Below, piece by piece: positions 17,871-24,911 of a stretch of DNA of 26,902 nucleotides. The position numbers and the translations under genes are program-made. The stretch lies in NCBI GenBank assembly GCA_945872285.1, contig CAMBZR010000042.1:1-26902 (forward strand), in the 5' to 3' direction. The DNA is from Bordetella parapertussis (GTDB lineage Bacteria > Pseudomonadota > Gammaproteobacteria > Burkholderiales > Burkholderiaceae_B). The notes below the pieces were generated by a model. That model saw nothing but the letters and a program-made list of their open reading frames with translations, was not told where the DNA came from and ran no database searches. The stretch's first letter is position 1. Each line of letters starts with the position of its first letter.

Positions 17871-18820
17871 CCCAAAATTTCGGTAAAGTCGGCGTGTTGT
17901 ACGGCGGTCAGTCGGCCGAGCGCGAGGTCTCCCTGATGTCTGGCGCGGGCGTTCATGCCGCTTTGTGCAGTCAAGGCGTTCAAGCCCAGTTGTTCGACAC
18001 CGGCGTTCGTACGTTGGCCGAGTTGGCGGCACAACAGTTTGATCGCGTGTTTATCGCCTTGCACGGTCGCTATGGCGAGGACGGTAGCTTGCAGGGCGCG
18101 CTCGAGCTTTTAGGAATTCCGTACACCGGTAGCGGACCGATGGCCTCTAGTCTTGCGATGGATAAGGTGATGACCAAGCGAGTTTGGTTAGAGGCCGGGC
18201 TGCCAACGCCGCGTTATTGCGCACTCACAGATGCTGCTGAGGTTGACAGTGCGACGCAGGCGTTAGGCCTGCCGCTGATGATGAAAGCTCCGCACGAAGG
18301 CTCAACGCTAGGGATTGTGAAGGCGACGCACGCCTCTGAGGTCTTAAAGGCTTACCAGCAGGCCGCGCAATACGACGACACGGTGCTAGCCGAGCAGTTT
18401 ATTCAGGGCCGCGAAATGACCGTTGCACTTCTTGGCGCAGGCCAGACAGCGCGCGCGTTGCCTTTGATTGAAATCATCGCTCCCCAAGGTAACTACGACT
18501 ATCAGCACAAATATTTTTCTGACGATACGCAGTATTTATGTCCTGCTCCACTTGACGAGGCGCTTGCGCGGCACATTGCAGAGCTCAGTGTCAAGGCGTA
18601 TCGCGCGCTAGGTTGTGAAGGCTGGGGGCGCGCAGACTTAATGTTGGATGAAAATAATCAGCCCTGGCTGCTTGAGATGAATACCTCACCGGGTATGACT
18701 ACCCACTCGCTGGTGCCGATGGCGGCCAAGGCTGTCGGGATGAGCTACCCCGAATTGTGTGTGCGTATTTTGACTGATGCCCGCTGCAAGATTGGGCAAT
18801 TGCAAGACAAAAAAATATAA
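17867..18820 (+). CDS. ddlB: D-alanine:D-alanine ligase B
   Basis: An ATP-grasp ligase making D-Ala-D-Ala, the substrate of the MurF half encoded upstream. The 317-residue product has [11 protein letters not shown] at 13-23 with Glu18 for the first D-Ala, [12 protein letters not shown] near 66-77, [11 protein letters not shown] at 140-150, [14 protein letters not shown] at 210-223, EGWGRADLM and [11 protein letters not shown] near the end (Mg and second D-Ala site). Tyr216 occupies the position that in DdlB favours D-Ala-D-Ala over D-Ala-D-lactate, so a vancomycin-resistance-type depsipeptide ligase is unlikely. It starts in an ATGA overlap with murC. It is the first gene of the chain not overlapping its successor: ftsQ starts 11 nt later. 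Confidence 0.96.
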   Translation: MTQNFGKVGVLYGGQSAEREVSLMSGAGVHAALCSQGVQAQLFDTGVRTLAELAAQQFDRVFIALHGRYGEDGSLQGALELLGIPYTGSGPMASSLAMDKVMTKRVWLEAGLPTPRYCALTDAAEVDSATQALGLPLMMKAPHEGSTLGIVKATHASEVLKAYQQAAQYDDTVLAEQFIQGREMTVALLGAGQTARALPLIEIIAPQGNYDYQHKYFSDDTQYLCPAPLDEALARHIAELSVKAYRALGCEGWGRADLMLDENNQPWLLEMNTSPGMTTHSLVPMAAKAVGMSYPELCVRILTDARCKIGQLQDKKI

Positions 18821-18831
18821 CGAGGCCGACT

Positions 18832-19638
18832 GTGTGGAACGAAGCGCGTACGATCAACCGACTTGCCAACACCTTAGCGGTGCTGGCAGTGTTGGCCGTG
18901 CTCGCGGGTTGTGTGTATTGGGTCATGCAGCGTCCGATGTTCAATTTGCAGGCGATCGAGCTCGAACCGACACGCAACAGCAGTTTGCGTTACGTGACTC
19001 CCGAGAACGTGCAAGCCTCGATTGCGACAAAGTTAACGGGCAATTTTTTTACGATTCGTTTGTCCGACGCGCAGACGGTCTTCGAGGACGTGCCTTGGGT
19101 CAGAACCGCTACGGTGCGTCGCATTTGGCCCAACACCTTGCGTGTTGCGATCGAAGAGCACCAGCCGCTTGCTCTCTGGAACGAAAACCAGATGATCGAT
19201 ACGTGGGCGCATGTCTTTACAGCCAATCAGGGCGAGCTCGACGACGACTTACAGCTGCCGCGCTTCGAAGGCCCCGAGGGCAAAGAAAGCTTGGTGGTGT
19301 CGCGTTATGCCGAACTCGAACGTTGGTTCGCGCCGCTTGGCTTAACCGTCAGAGAGTTGTCACTGAACAATCGGCTGGCCTGGCAAGTCAAGCTATCGAA
19401 TGGCTTGACGCTAGCGCTGGCGCGCGACCCCGGCGCAGAAGAGCCCGGGACCCCAGGCGGGATACCCGGCGCGCTACCGTTTTCAGAGGGCATCGAACGC
19501 TTTGTGCAAGCTTTGCCTCAGATTCAACAACGAACTGGCGGGCGCACGCTCACGCATGCCGACCTGCGTTACCCCAACGGCTTTGCGGTCACGCTAGCCG
19601 CCCTCCCCGAAACCACTCAACCAAAAAAGAAACGATAA
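18832..19638 (+). CDS. ftsQ: Cell division protein FtsQ
   Basis: A 268-residue bitopic inner-membrane protein that links FtsL/FtsB to the divisome. It has a short cytoplasmic N-terminus, one hydrophobic segment at about 12-33, then a POTRA-like domain beginning FNLQAIELEP with the pattern ENVQASI, FFTIRLSDAQTVFEDVPWV and RRIWPNTLRVAIEEHQP, followed by the beta domain with NENQMIDTWAHVF, all typical of FtsQ. The start is GTG at 18832, with CGAGG at 18821-18825, 6 nt upstream. A long second frame (18777-19646) over the same DNA is a shadow. ftsA starts 4 nt after its stop. Confidence 0.95.
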   Translation: MWNEARTINRLANTLAVLAVLAVLAGCVYWVMQRPMFNLQAIELEPTRNSSLRYVTPENVQASIATKLTGNFFTIRLSDAQTVFEDVPWVRTATVRRIWPNTLRVAIEEHQPLALWNENQMIDTWAHVFTANQGELDDDLQLPRFEGPEGKESLVVSRYAELERWFAPLGLTVRELSLNNRLAWQVKLSNGLTLALARDPGAEEPGTPGGIPGALPFSEGIERFVQALPQIQQRTGGRTLTHADLRYPNGFAVTLAALPETTQPKKKR

Positions 19639-19642
19639 CGCC

Positions 19643-20869
19643 ATGACTCGTGACATCAAGGATCTGATCGTCGCTCTAGATATCGGCACCAGCAAAGTCG
19701 TTGCTGTGGTGGCCGAGATACTGCCAGAAGGCCGCTTTGAAGTGCTTGGCTTGGGCCAACATGAATCAAGCGGGATGCGCAAAGGCGTCGTGGTCAACAT
19801 CGAAGCGACGGTCACTGCGATTCAGCGGGCGCTCGAAGAGGCCGAGTTAATGGCCGATTGCAAGATTCGCGATGTCTACACCGGTATTGCGGGTAGTCAT
19901 ATACGCAGCTTTAACTCAAGCGGAATGGTCGCAGTCAAAGATAAAGAGGTCACCGCGACCGATGTCGCGCGCGTGATTGAAACCGCCAAGGCGGTGAATA
20001 TTCCAACCGATCAGCAAGTGCTGCACATTTTGACGCAAGAATTTATCGTCGATGGGCAAGAAGACATCCGCGAACCCATTGGCATGAGTGGCCTGAGGCT
20101 TGAGGTCAAGGTGCATATCGTTACCGGTTCGGTCAGTGCGGCGCAAAACATAGTGAAATGCGTGCGACGCTGCGGGCTTGAGGTGCAGGACTTGATCCTG
20201 CAGCCTCTGGCCTCAAGTCAAACCTGCCTGACCCCCGATGAAAAAGATCTTGGTGTCGTTTTAATTGATATCGGCGGGGGTACCACCGACGTTGCAATTT
20301 ACACCGGTGGTGCGATTCGTCACACCGCGGTCTTACCGATTGCGGGCGACCAGATTACCAATGATATTGCCCAGGGTCTACGCACGCCCACCCCAGACGC
20401 TGAAGAAATCAAATTGCGCTATGGCGTTGCCAAAGAAGTGTTGGCTAGCCCTGACGATACGGTTGAGGTGCCGGGCCTCGGTGATCGTGGACCACGCTTA
20501 GTGAAGCGACAGACGCTTGGCGCGATCATCGAACCGCGAGTGGCCGAGTTATTTGATTTGGTTCAGGGCGTGGTGCGCGAGTCGGGCTATGAGGACTTAC
20601 TGTCCTCGGGGGTCGTCTTGACGGGCGGCACGGCGTTGCTGCCCGGGATTGTTGAACTAGCCGAAGATATCTTTCTAAAGCCCGTGCGTGTGGCGGTACC
20701 GGATTATCAGGGCAGTCTTGCCGACGTGATGCGTAACCCTCGCTTTTCAACTGTGATGGGTTTGTTAAGCGAGGCACGGATGCAACGCTTGCGAGGGCGT
20801 AAGGCAACGCAGCAGTCCGGAAGTTTCAAGGCCGTTTTGTTCAAAATGAAAGAGTGGTTTATGCATTGA
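19643..20869 (+). CDS. ftsA: Cell division protein FtsA (actin-like membrane tether of FtsZ)
   Basis: FtsA is an actin-fold ATPase that anchors FtsZ filaments to the inner membrane and recruits later division proteins. The 408-residue product has the phosphate 1 loop ALDIGTSKVVAVVAE at about 11-25, a 1C domain typical of FtsA, the phosphate 2 loop IDIGGGTTDVAIYTGG, GVVLTGGTALLPG (adenosine motif), and a C-terminal amphipathic helix ending FKMKEWFMH, the membrane-targeting sequence. Length is close to the E. coli protein (420). The ribosome site is weak. A 173-bp hairpin-rich gap separates it from ftsZ. Confidence 0.97.
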   Translation: MTRDIKDLIVALDIGTSKVVAVVAEILPEGRFEVLGLGQHESSGMRKGVVVNIEATVTAIQRALEEAELMADCKIRDVYTGIAGSHIRSFNSSGMVAVKDKEVTATDVARVIETAKAVNIPTDQQVLHILTQEFIVDGQEDIREPIGMSGLRLEVKVHIVTGSVSAAQNIVKCVRRCGLEVQDLILQPLASSQTCLTPDEKDLGVVLIDIGGGTTDVAIYTGGAIRHTAVLPIAGDQITNDIAQGLRTPTPDAEEIKLRYGVAKEVLASPDDTVEVPGLGDRGPRLVKRQTLGAIIEPRVAELFDLVQGVVRESGYEDLLSSGVVLTGGTALLPGIVELAEDIFLKPVRVAVPDYQGSLADVMRNPRFSTVMGLLSEARMQRLRGRKATQQSGSFKAVLFKMKEWFMH

Positions 20870-20870
20870 A

Positions 20871-20890
20871 TTGGCGTCATCCGACGCCAA
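20871..20890. repeat. Perfect 8-bp hairpin immediately after ftsA
   Basis: TTGGCGTC (20871-20878) pairs perfectly with GACGCCAA (20883-20890) around a 4-nt loop, starting 1 nt after the ftsA stop. No T-tract follows, so it is more likely an mRNA stability or attenuation element than a full terminator. Confidence 0.5.
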
Positions 20891-20896
20891 ACAGAG

Positions 20897-20919
20897 CGGC
20901 AGGGTGTTTTGCTCTGCCG
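20897..20919. repeat. 8-bp hairpin in the ftsA-ftsZ gap
   Basis: CGGCAGGG (20897-20904) pairs with CTCTGCCG (20912-20919), including one G-T, around a 7-nt loop TGTTTTG. It follows the previous hairpin by 6 nt. Confidence 0.45.
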
Positions 20920-20933
20920 GTCTGCCAGAGAGG

Positions 20934-20978
20934 CGTTTCAAACTCGGTGCGGGCTTAGTCGGCATCGTGTTTGAAACG
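20934..20978. repeat. Long imperfect hairpin (10 + 6 bp) upstream of ftsZ
   Basis: CGTTTCAAAC (20934-20943) and GTTTGAAACG (20969-20978) are perfect inverted repeats. Beyond one T-T mismatch the stem continues with CGGTGC (20945-20950) against GCATCG (20962-20967, one G-T), leaving an 11-nt loop. It may act as RNA structure, as an operator, or both. Confidence 0.55.
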
Positions 20979-20979
20979 A

Positions 20980-21011
20980 TTTCTAAAACTGCAGTTGGGG
21001 AAGTTTAGAAA
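20980..21011. repeat. 9-bp inverted repeat with bulge in the ftsZ leader
   Basis: TTTCTAAA (20980-20987) pairs with TTTAGAAA (21004-21011), and C20989 with G21003 past a bulged A. It directly follows the longer hairpin. GTTTGAAACG (20969) and GTTTAGAAACG (21003) are near-identical, so a repeated DNA site is an alternative reading. Confidence 0.4.
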
Positions 21012-21030
21012 CGTTTGTAGTTACGACTTG

Positions 21031-21036
21031 AGGGAG
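21031..21036 (+). promoter_or_regulatory. Shine-Dalgarno sequence that sets the ftsZ start
   Basis: AGGGAG lies 6 nt upstream of the ATG at 21043 (9 nt from the adjacent ATG at 21046). It is one of the strongest ribosome sites in the cluster, in keeping with the high FtsZ level cells need. Confidence 0.7.
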
Positions 21037-21042
21037 TCAATT

Positions 21043-22200
21043 ATGATGTTCGAAATGTTAGATAACGCCAAAAAATCCACTGTGATTAAAGTGGTGGGTG
21101 TCGGTGGTGCGGGTGGCAATGCTGTCTCGCACATGATCCGAGCGGGTGTGCAAGGGGTGGATTTCATTTGTTGCAATACCGATGCGCAAGCTTTGGCTGC
21201 AACCAATGCACCCGTGCAGATTCGTCTGGGCAACTCTGGGCTGGGGGCAGGCGCCAAGCCCGATCAAGGTCGTGCTGCAGCCGAATCGGCGCGCGAAGAA
21301 ATTCGCGCGGCGCTGGCCGGTGCACACATGGTCTTTATCACCGCGGGGATGGGTGGAGGCACAGGCACTGGGGCAGGGCCGATTGTGGCTGAAATCGCAA
21401 AAGATCTTGGCATTTTGACTGTAGGTGTGGTCACCAAGCCCTTTTCGTTCGAAGGCAGTCGGCGCATGAAAATGTCTGAAGAAGGCATTGAAGAGCTGTC
21501 CAAACACGTGCATTCTTTGATCGTGGTGCTCAACGAAAATCTGTATGAGTTGATGGACGAGGACGCGACACAGGCAGACTGCTTTAAAGCGGCAGACGAT
21601 GTGTTGCATAACGCGTGCGCCGGAATTGCCGAGATCATTAACGTCGAAGGTAATGTTAACGTCGACTTCCAAGACGTTAAAACTATCATGGGCGAGCAAG
21701 GTCAGGCCATGATGGGTACGGCGAGTGCAAGTGGACCAGATCGCGCCAAGATTGCTGCTGAGCAAGCCGTTGCTTGCCCGCTGCTTGAAGGTGTGGATTT
21801 GAACGGCGTGCGTGGGGTGCTAGTCAACATCACCGCAAGCAGCTCGTTAAAAATGAAAGAAACCCGCGCTGTCATGGATCATATCCAGAGCTTTGCGTCG
21901 GCCGACGCTACCGTCATTTTCGGTACGGCTTACGACGAGTCAATGGGTGACAATCTGCGCGTCACTGTCGTGGCGACTGGCCTGGGCCGTGCAAAGCCCA
22001 AGCTGGTACAGATGCCGGAAGCTGCCGTTGGATTGCGCACGGGGACTGACAATCTGACAGTTGCAAACGGTGCTGAGTTAAGCGCGCCAACGGTGATGCG
22101 TGGGCGGGGCTCAAACGCGCAAGCGCAGGTTCGGGCGCTTGAAACGTCGGGAATGGAGCATTACGACATTCCGGCCTTTTTGCGCCGTCAGGCTGATTAA
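21043..22200 (+). CDS. ftsZ: Cell division GTPase FtsZ
   Basis: The tubulin homologue that forms the Z ring. The 385-residue product has VGVGGAGGNAV near 18-28, the tubulin signature GGGTGTG at 104-110, NENLYELMDED in the nucleotide pocket, and the T7 loop Asn206/Asp208/Asp211 (NVDFQD), which completes the GTPase site of the neighbouring subunit. A linker of roughly 50 residues leads to the C-terminal peptide YDIPAFLRRQAD, the docking site for FtsA, ZipA and other partners. The frame is open to a TTG at 20971, but the ATG at 21043 has a good ribosome site and the expected N-terminus. The preceding gap is rich in inverted repeats, and a hairpin cluster follows the gene, so ftsZ may be controlled separately from ftsA. 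Confidence 0.98.
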   Translation: MMFEMLDNAKKSTVIKVVGVGGAGGNAVSHMIRAGVQGVDFICCNTDAQALAATNAPVQIRLGNSGLGAGAKPDQGRAAAESAREEIRAALAGAHMVFITAGMGGGTGTGAGPIVAEIAKDLGILTVGVVTKPFSFEGSRRMKMSEEGIEELSKHVHSLIVVLNENLYELMDEDATQADCFKAADDVLHNACAGIAEIINVEGNVNVDFQDVKTIMGEQGQAMMGTASASGPDRAKIAAEQAVACPLLEGVDLNGVRGVLVNITASSSLKMKETRAVMDHIQSFASADATVIFGTAYDESMGDNLRVTVVATGLGRAKPKLVQMPEAAVGLRTGTDNLTVANGAELSAPTVMRGRGSNAQAQVRALETSGMEHYDIPAFLRRQAD

Positions 22201-22213
22201 GTCACTCGCGTGA

Positions 22214-22257
22214 GCTCAAGCGGGCTGCTAAACAGGCCTGCTTTGGGTTGCTTGAGC
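22214..22257. repeat. 8-bp inverted repeat after ftsZ
   Basis: GCTCAAGC (22214-22221) and GCTTGAGC (22250-22257) are perfect inverted repeats spaced by 28 nt; the inner part contains the palindrome CAGGCCTG. It is the first of three dyads between ftsZ and lpxC. Confidence 0.4.
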
Positions 22258-22269
22258 GGACTCCCTTAG

Positions 22270-22295
22270 CCCGTTACCTCTCTTGAGGTAACGGG
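22270..22295. terminator. Perfect 11-bp hairpin downstream of ftsZ, candidate terminator
   Basis: CCCGTTACCTC (22270-22280) pairs perfectly with GAGGTAACGGG (22285-22295) around a TCTT loop. It is the strongest simple hairpin in the window. No U-tract follows; instead a second strong hairpin starts 2 nt later. The pair could terminate or attenuate the dcw transcript and protect the ftsZ 3' end. Confidence 0.5.
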
Positions 22296-22297
22296 AA

Positions 22298-22329
22298 GCT
22301 GCACTCGGGTGCCCCAACCCGGGTGCAGC
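22298..22329. terminator. 13-bp hairpin between ftsZ and lpxC, second of a tandem pair
   Basis: GCTGCACTCGGGT (22298-22310) pairs with ACCCGGGTGCAGC (22317-22329), with one T-G, around a 6-nt loop. No T-run follows within 10 nt. It lies upstream of the candidate lpxC -10 box. Confidence 0.5.
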
Positions 22330-22368
22330 GACGCCTGCGTTTTGCAGCGCATCAAGCACGAAAAGCGT

Positions 22369-22374
22369 TACAAT
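22369..22374 (+). promoter_or_regulatory. Candidate -10 box for lpxC
   Basis: TACAAT matches the sigma70 -10 consensus at 5 of 6 positions, 32 nt before the lpxC ATG. No -35 at the proper distance is convincing; TTGCAG at 22342-22347 is 21 nt away. The spacing to the start codon is plausible for a short leader. Confidence 0.4.
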
Positions 22375-22406
22375 CAGCTAAGTCCTCTAAAGATTTTCTA
22401 AGCCTT

Positions 22407-23330
22407 ATGTTTCGTCAACGCACCATTAAACAGCTCGTTAAAACCACCGGCGTCGGCCTGCACTCAGGCCGTCGGGTCGAACTGACTTTACGCCCTGCGG
22501 CACCCAACACCGGCATTGTGTTTCATCGCATCGACTTGCCCGAGGTCGTCGACCTCCCGGCACAGGCTGCGATGGTAAAAGACACGCGTATGGCCTCGGT
22601 GCTGTCTGACGGAAAAGTCAGAGTATCGACGGTCGAGCACTTGATGTCGGCGCTGGCCGGTCTGGGCATTGACAACCTGCACGTTGACTTGACCGCCGAA
22701 GAAGTGCCGATCATGGACGGCAGCGCAGCAACCTTTGTTTATCTGTTGCGTTCAGCCGGTATCGAAGAACAAGCGAGCCCCAAGCAGTTTTTGCGTGTTT
22801 TAAAAACCGTCGAAGTGCGTGAAGGTGAGGGTAACGATGCCAAATGGGCGCGTCTTGAGCCGCACGAAGGCTTCGCGGTCGCGTTTTCGATCGATTTTCG
22901 CCACCCTGCAATTGATTCGACCGCAAGTTTCGCTGAAATCGATTTTGCAACCGACTCCTACGTTAAAGAAATTTCTCGTGCGCGTACCTTTGGCTTTGTA
23001 AACGAAGTCGAAGCCCTGCGCTCCGCGGGTTTAGCGCGCGGGGGCAGTTTTGATAATGCCATTGTGATGGATGAGTACCGAGTGCTCAATTCAGATGGTT
23101 TGCGGTATGACGATGAGTTTGTCAAACACAAAATCCTCGATGCGGTAGGCGATCTTTATCTAATTGGTAAGCCTTTGGTGGCACGCTACGTTGCGTGCAA
23201 GTCGGGGCACGCCTTAAATAATCAGCTGGTACTCAAATTGTTGGCGCAGCCCGACGCTTTTGAAATTATGTCTTATGCGTCTGCGGCGCAGGCGCCCCAG
23301 GCGTTTCGCCATGAGTGGAAGTTAGCTTAG
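22407..23330 (+). CDS. lpxC: UDP-3-O-acyl-N-acetylglucosamine deacetylase
   Basis: LpxC catalyses the committed, zinc-dependent step of lipid A synthesis. The 307-residue protein (E. coli 305) has GVGLHSG at 15-21, [17 protein letters not shown] at 74-90 with Glu77 and zinc ligand His78, IMDGSA at 102-107, SRARTFGF at 190-197, and [13 protein letters not shown] at 238-250 with zinc ligands His241 and Asp245; His268 in KSGHALNN is the probable catalytic base or oxyanion residue. The frame is open back to 22323, but the ATG at 22407 gives the canonical N-terminus. No strong ribosome site is visible. It follows ftsZ as in E. coli. Its last 65 bp overlap the 3' end of the leftward DciA-like gene. 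Confidence 0.97.
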   Translation: MFRQRTIKQLVKTTGVGLHSGRRVELTLRPAAPNTGIVFHRIDLPEVVDLPAQAAMVKDTRMASVLSDGKVRVSTVEHLMSALAGLGIDNLHVDLTAEEVPIMDGSAATFVYLLRSAGIEEQASPKQFLRVLKTVEVREGEGNDAKWARLEPHEGFAVAFSIDFRHPAIDSTASFAEIDFATDSYVKEISRARTFGFVNEVEALRSAGLARGGSFDNAIVMDEYRVLNSDGLRYDDEFVKHKILDAVGDLYLIGKPLVARYVACKSGHALNNQLVLKLLAQPDAFEIMSYASAAQAPQAFRHEWKLA

Positions 23331-23844
23331 TCTGCGCGGCCTGCGTGGCTGGGGCGGGCTCTTTGGCCAACGTTGGCTGGTGATGGGCTAACAGTCTGGC
23401 GACCGCATCGGCAAGTGGTCCGGGTCGTAGCTGACGGTTTAAATCCTCAAAAGTTTGCAAGTCTTGTTTATCAAGCGCCCGCGCTTCTTTGACGGGCTTG
23501 GGTGCAACTGGGATTCTGAGCCCGCCTTGCACGCGCAGCTTGATTTCTGTGAGGTTCCAGCCAGCGGCTTGAGCGTGAGCGATGACCCTCGGCGCGATTT
23601 GCCGAAATTTTGCAGCTAAGGCAGCGTTAGACGCCATCAAGGTGAGCGTATCTTGCTCGATTTTGAGAACTTCAAACGAGTCTCGCATGGTCGGTGGTAA
23701 GGCCTCGCTTACAACTGCCCGCAACTTAAGATAGCGCTGCGCCGTTGCCAGCACGCTAGCGGTTTGCGCATCGTGACCCAGCCATCCAAGCAGATGGGAT
23801 CCTTTTGTTGGATTGCCCGTAGGCCGGCGTACAGTCGTCACCAT
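23266..23844 (-). CDS. DUF721 / DciA-like protein, probable helicase-loading factor
   Basis: A 192-residue protein with a DUF721-like core at about residues 16-110. A leucine-rich start ([20 protein letters not shown]) leads to [15 protein letters not shown], then a [30 protein letters not shown] stretch (shown here in pieces: [29 protein letters not shown]) and [10 protein letters not shown]. DciA proteins load the DnaB helicase in bacteria that lack DnaC (family knowledge). The second half, rich in Ala, Pro, Gln and Thr, is probably disordered. The ATG at 23844 is preferred over a TTG one codon upstream; no Shine-Dalgarno sequence is visible. It overlaps the lpxC 3' end tail-to-tail by 65 bp and starts only 18 bp from the divergent M23 gene. 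Assignment rests on motif pattern and on the lpxC-secA context, so the family is likely but not certain. Confidence 0.72.
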   Translation of the reverse strand: MVTTVRRPTGNPTKGSHLLGWLGHDAQTASVLATAQRYLKLRAVVSEALPPTMRDSFEVLKIEQDTLTLMASNAALAAKFRQIAPRVIAHAQAAGWNLTEIKLRVQGGLRIPVAPKPVKEARALDKQDLQTFEDLNRQLRPGPLADAVARLLAHHQPTLAKEPAPATQAAQTKLTSTHGETPGAPAPQTHKT

Positions 23845-23853
23845 CAATCAGTC

Positions 23854-23858
23854 AGGAG
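23854..23858 (+). promoter_or_regulatory. Shine-Dalgarno sequence for the M23 peptidase gene
   Basis: AGGAG lies 4 nt upstream of the ATG at 23863. The spacing is short but workable; it supports this ATG over in-frame upstream starts inside the DciA-like gene. Confidence 0.55.
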
Positions 23859-23862
23859 TTGT

Positions 23863-24798
23863 ATGAAGGTAATCATTATGCCTCGCAATGGGGCCTCACA
23901 CCCCTTGTTTTCGCTCAGCAGTGGTCAATTTTTCTTGTGGCTCACTGTGCTTTTGGTGGTGGCCTTACTTGGAGGTGCGTCCTTGCAGCGGCTAGCCTGG
24001 GGCTTCGTACCCGGGTTATGGTCACTAGAAACCCGATTGCACCCCGTTTTTGATCCCCCCTTGCCAGGCGCTGACCGTGCACTCGAGGCGTTGTCCGTTA
24101 AGGTCGGCGTGTTGCAGGTCAAGTTGCAGCACCTAGAGGTGTTAGGCGCGCGAGTCGCTGATTTAGCCGCGTTGCCGGTGGCCAGCCTGCGGGTCGCAAG
24201 CCAACCGCCGGAGCGCGCTGCGCCCCACGAGGGTGGCCAGTCTTTGAACGCAGGTCAGTTGGAAGCTAAGCTGTCTGCGTTGCAAATCGCCGTGCAAAAA
24301 AAGAACGACTATTTTGTTTTACTCGATCTTGCCATGACCCAACGGGCAGCTGCTGCCGCGCAACTGCCAACGGCAATGCCCATTAGCTCGCGCGCGCAAC
24401 TAAGCTCTTCTTATGGTTGGCGTAAGCATCCCTTTCATGGCGATCCAAGTACGCACGAGGGGCTCGACTTTGCGGCACCTGCGGGCACCCCCATTCTGGC
24501 GGCTGCGGGCGGGGTGGTACGCACTGCGACGCGACAAAACGGCTTTGGTAACTTGGTTGAACTTGACCATGGTGACGGCCTGATCACGCGTTATGCGCAT
24601 GCCTTGGTTCTTTTGGTCAAGGCGGGCGAACTCGTTACGCGGGGCCAAATGATTGCGCGGGTGGGCTCAACTGGGTTGTCAACGGGGCCGCACCTGCACT
24701 TTGAAGTTCGTCACAATGACAGAGCTTTGGACCCCGCACAGTTTTTAACCGCCAGCCCGTTTGTGAGCCCCTCAGCGAATCCCAGAGCGGCGCGGTGA
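23863..24798 (+). CDS. M23 family (LytM-type) zinc metallopeptidase, membrane-anchored
   Basis: A 311-residue envelope protein. A short N-terminus leads to one membrane segment at about 22-40, a periplasmic region with Leu-rich coiled-coil character at about 72-155, and a C-terminal M23 domain at about 182-295. All catalytic elements are present: zinc ligands His198 and Asp202 in HEGLDFAAP, catalytic His246 in YAH, and His277 and His279 in HLHFEV. Unlike the degenerate LytM factors EnvC and NlpD, it should therefore be an active endopeptidase that cleaves peptidoglycan crosslinks. It precedes secA, the place held by secM in E. coli, and shares a divergent start region with the DciA-like gene. 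The frame is open back to 23764, but the ATG at 23863 has AGGAG upstream. The exact substrate is unknown. Confidence 0.9.
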   Translation: MKVIIMPRNGASHPLFSLSSGQFFLWLTVLLVVALLGGASLQRLAWGFVPGLWSLETRLHPVFDPPLPGADRALEALSVKVGVLQVKLQHLEVLGARVADLAALPVASLRVASQPPERAAPHEGGQSLNAGQLEAKLSALQIAVQKKNDYFVLLDLAMTQRAAAAAQLPTAMPISSRAQLSSSYGWRKHPFHGDPSTHEGLDFAAPAGTPILAAAGGVVRTATRQNGFGNLVELDHGDGLITRYAHALVLLVKAGELVTRGQMIARVGSTGLSTGPHLHFEVRHNDRALDPAQFLTASPFVSPSANPRAAR

Positions 24799-24911
24799 CG
24801 CATCCGCCTTGCCTGCGTTAAACTGCGTGGCTAATTGGCAGCAAGCTTCCTTAACTCTTTTTGGCGCAGATGGGTGTGCGGTTGGCACAGGTCTGTGTGG
24901 GTCTGACGCGT
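24799..24911 (+). other. M23-secA gap with no identified regulatory element
   Basis: This 113-bp stretch has no convincing sigma70 promoter pair and no strong hairpin. A stop codon at 24852-24854 in the secA frame is followed by an open run into secA, including an in-frame ATG at 24870. I see no coding sequence for a secretion-monitor peptide such as SecM. Confidence 0.5.

Noticed and set aside
18777..19646. A 289-codon plus-strand frame covering all of ftsQ
   Set aside because: It is Arg-rich alternative-frame translation of ftsQ; FtsQ has recognisable membrane and POTRA motifs and the right start context.
20971..21042. N-terminal extension of ftsZ from a TTG codon
   Set aside because: It would translate the hairpin region; the ATG at 21043 has AGGGAG at proper spacing and the canonical N-terminus.
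21058..21765. A 235-codon open frame on the minus strand opposite ftsZ
   Set aside because: It is fully antisense to a strongly conserved gene, is His/Cys/Arg rich without family-like motifs, and has no ribosome site. It mirrors ftsZ codon use.
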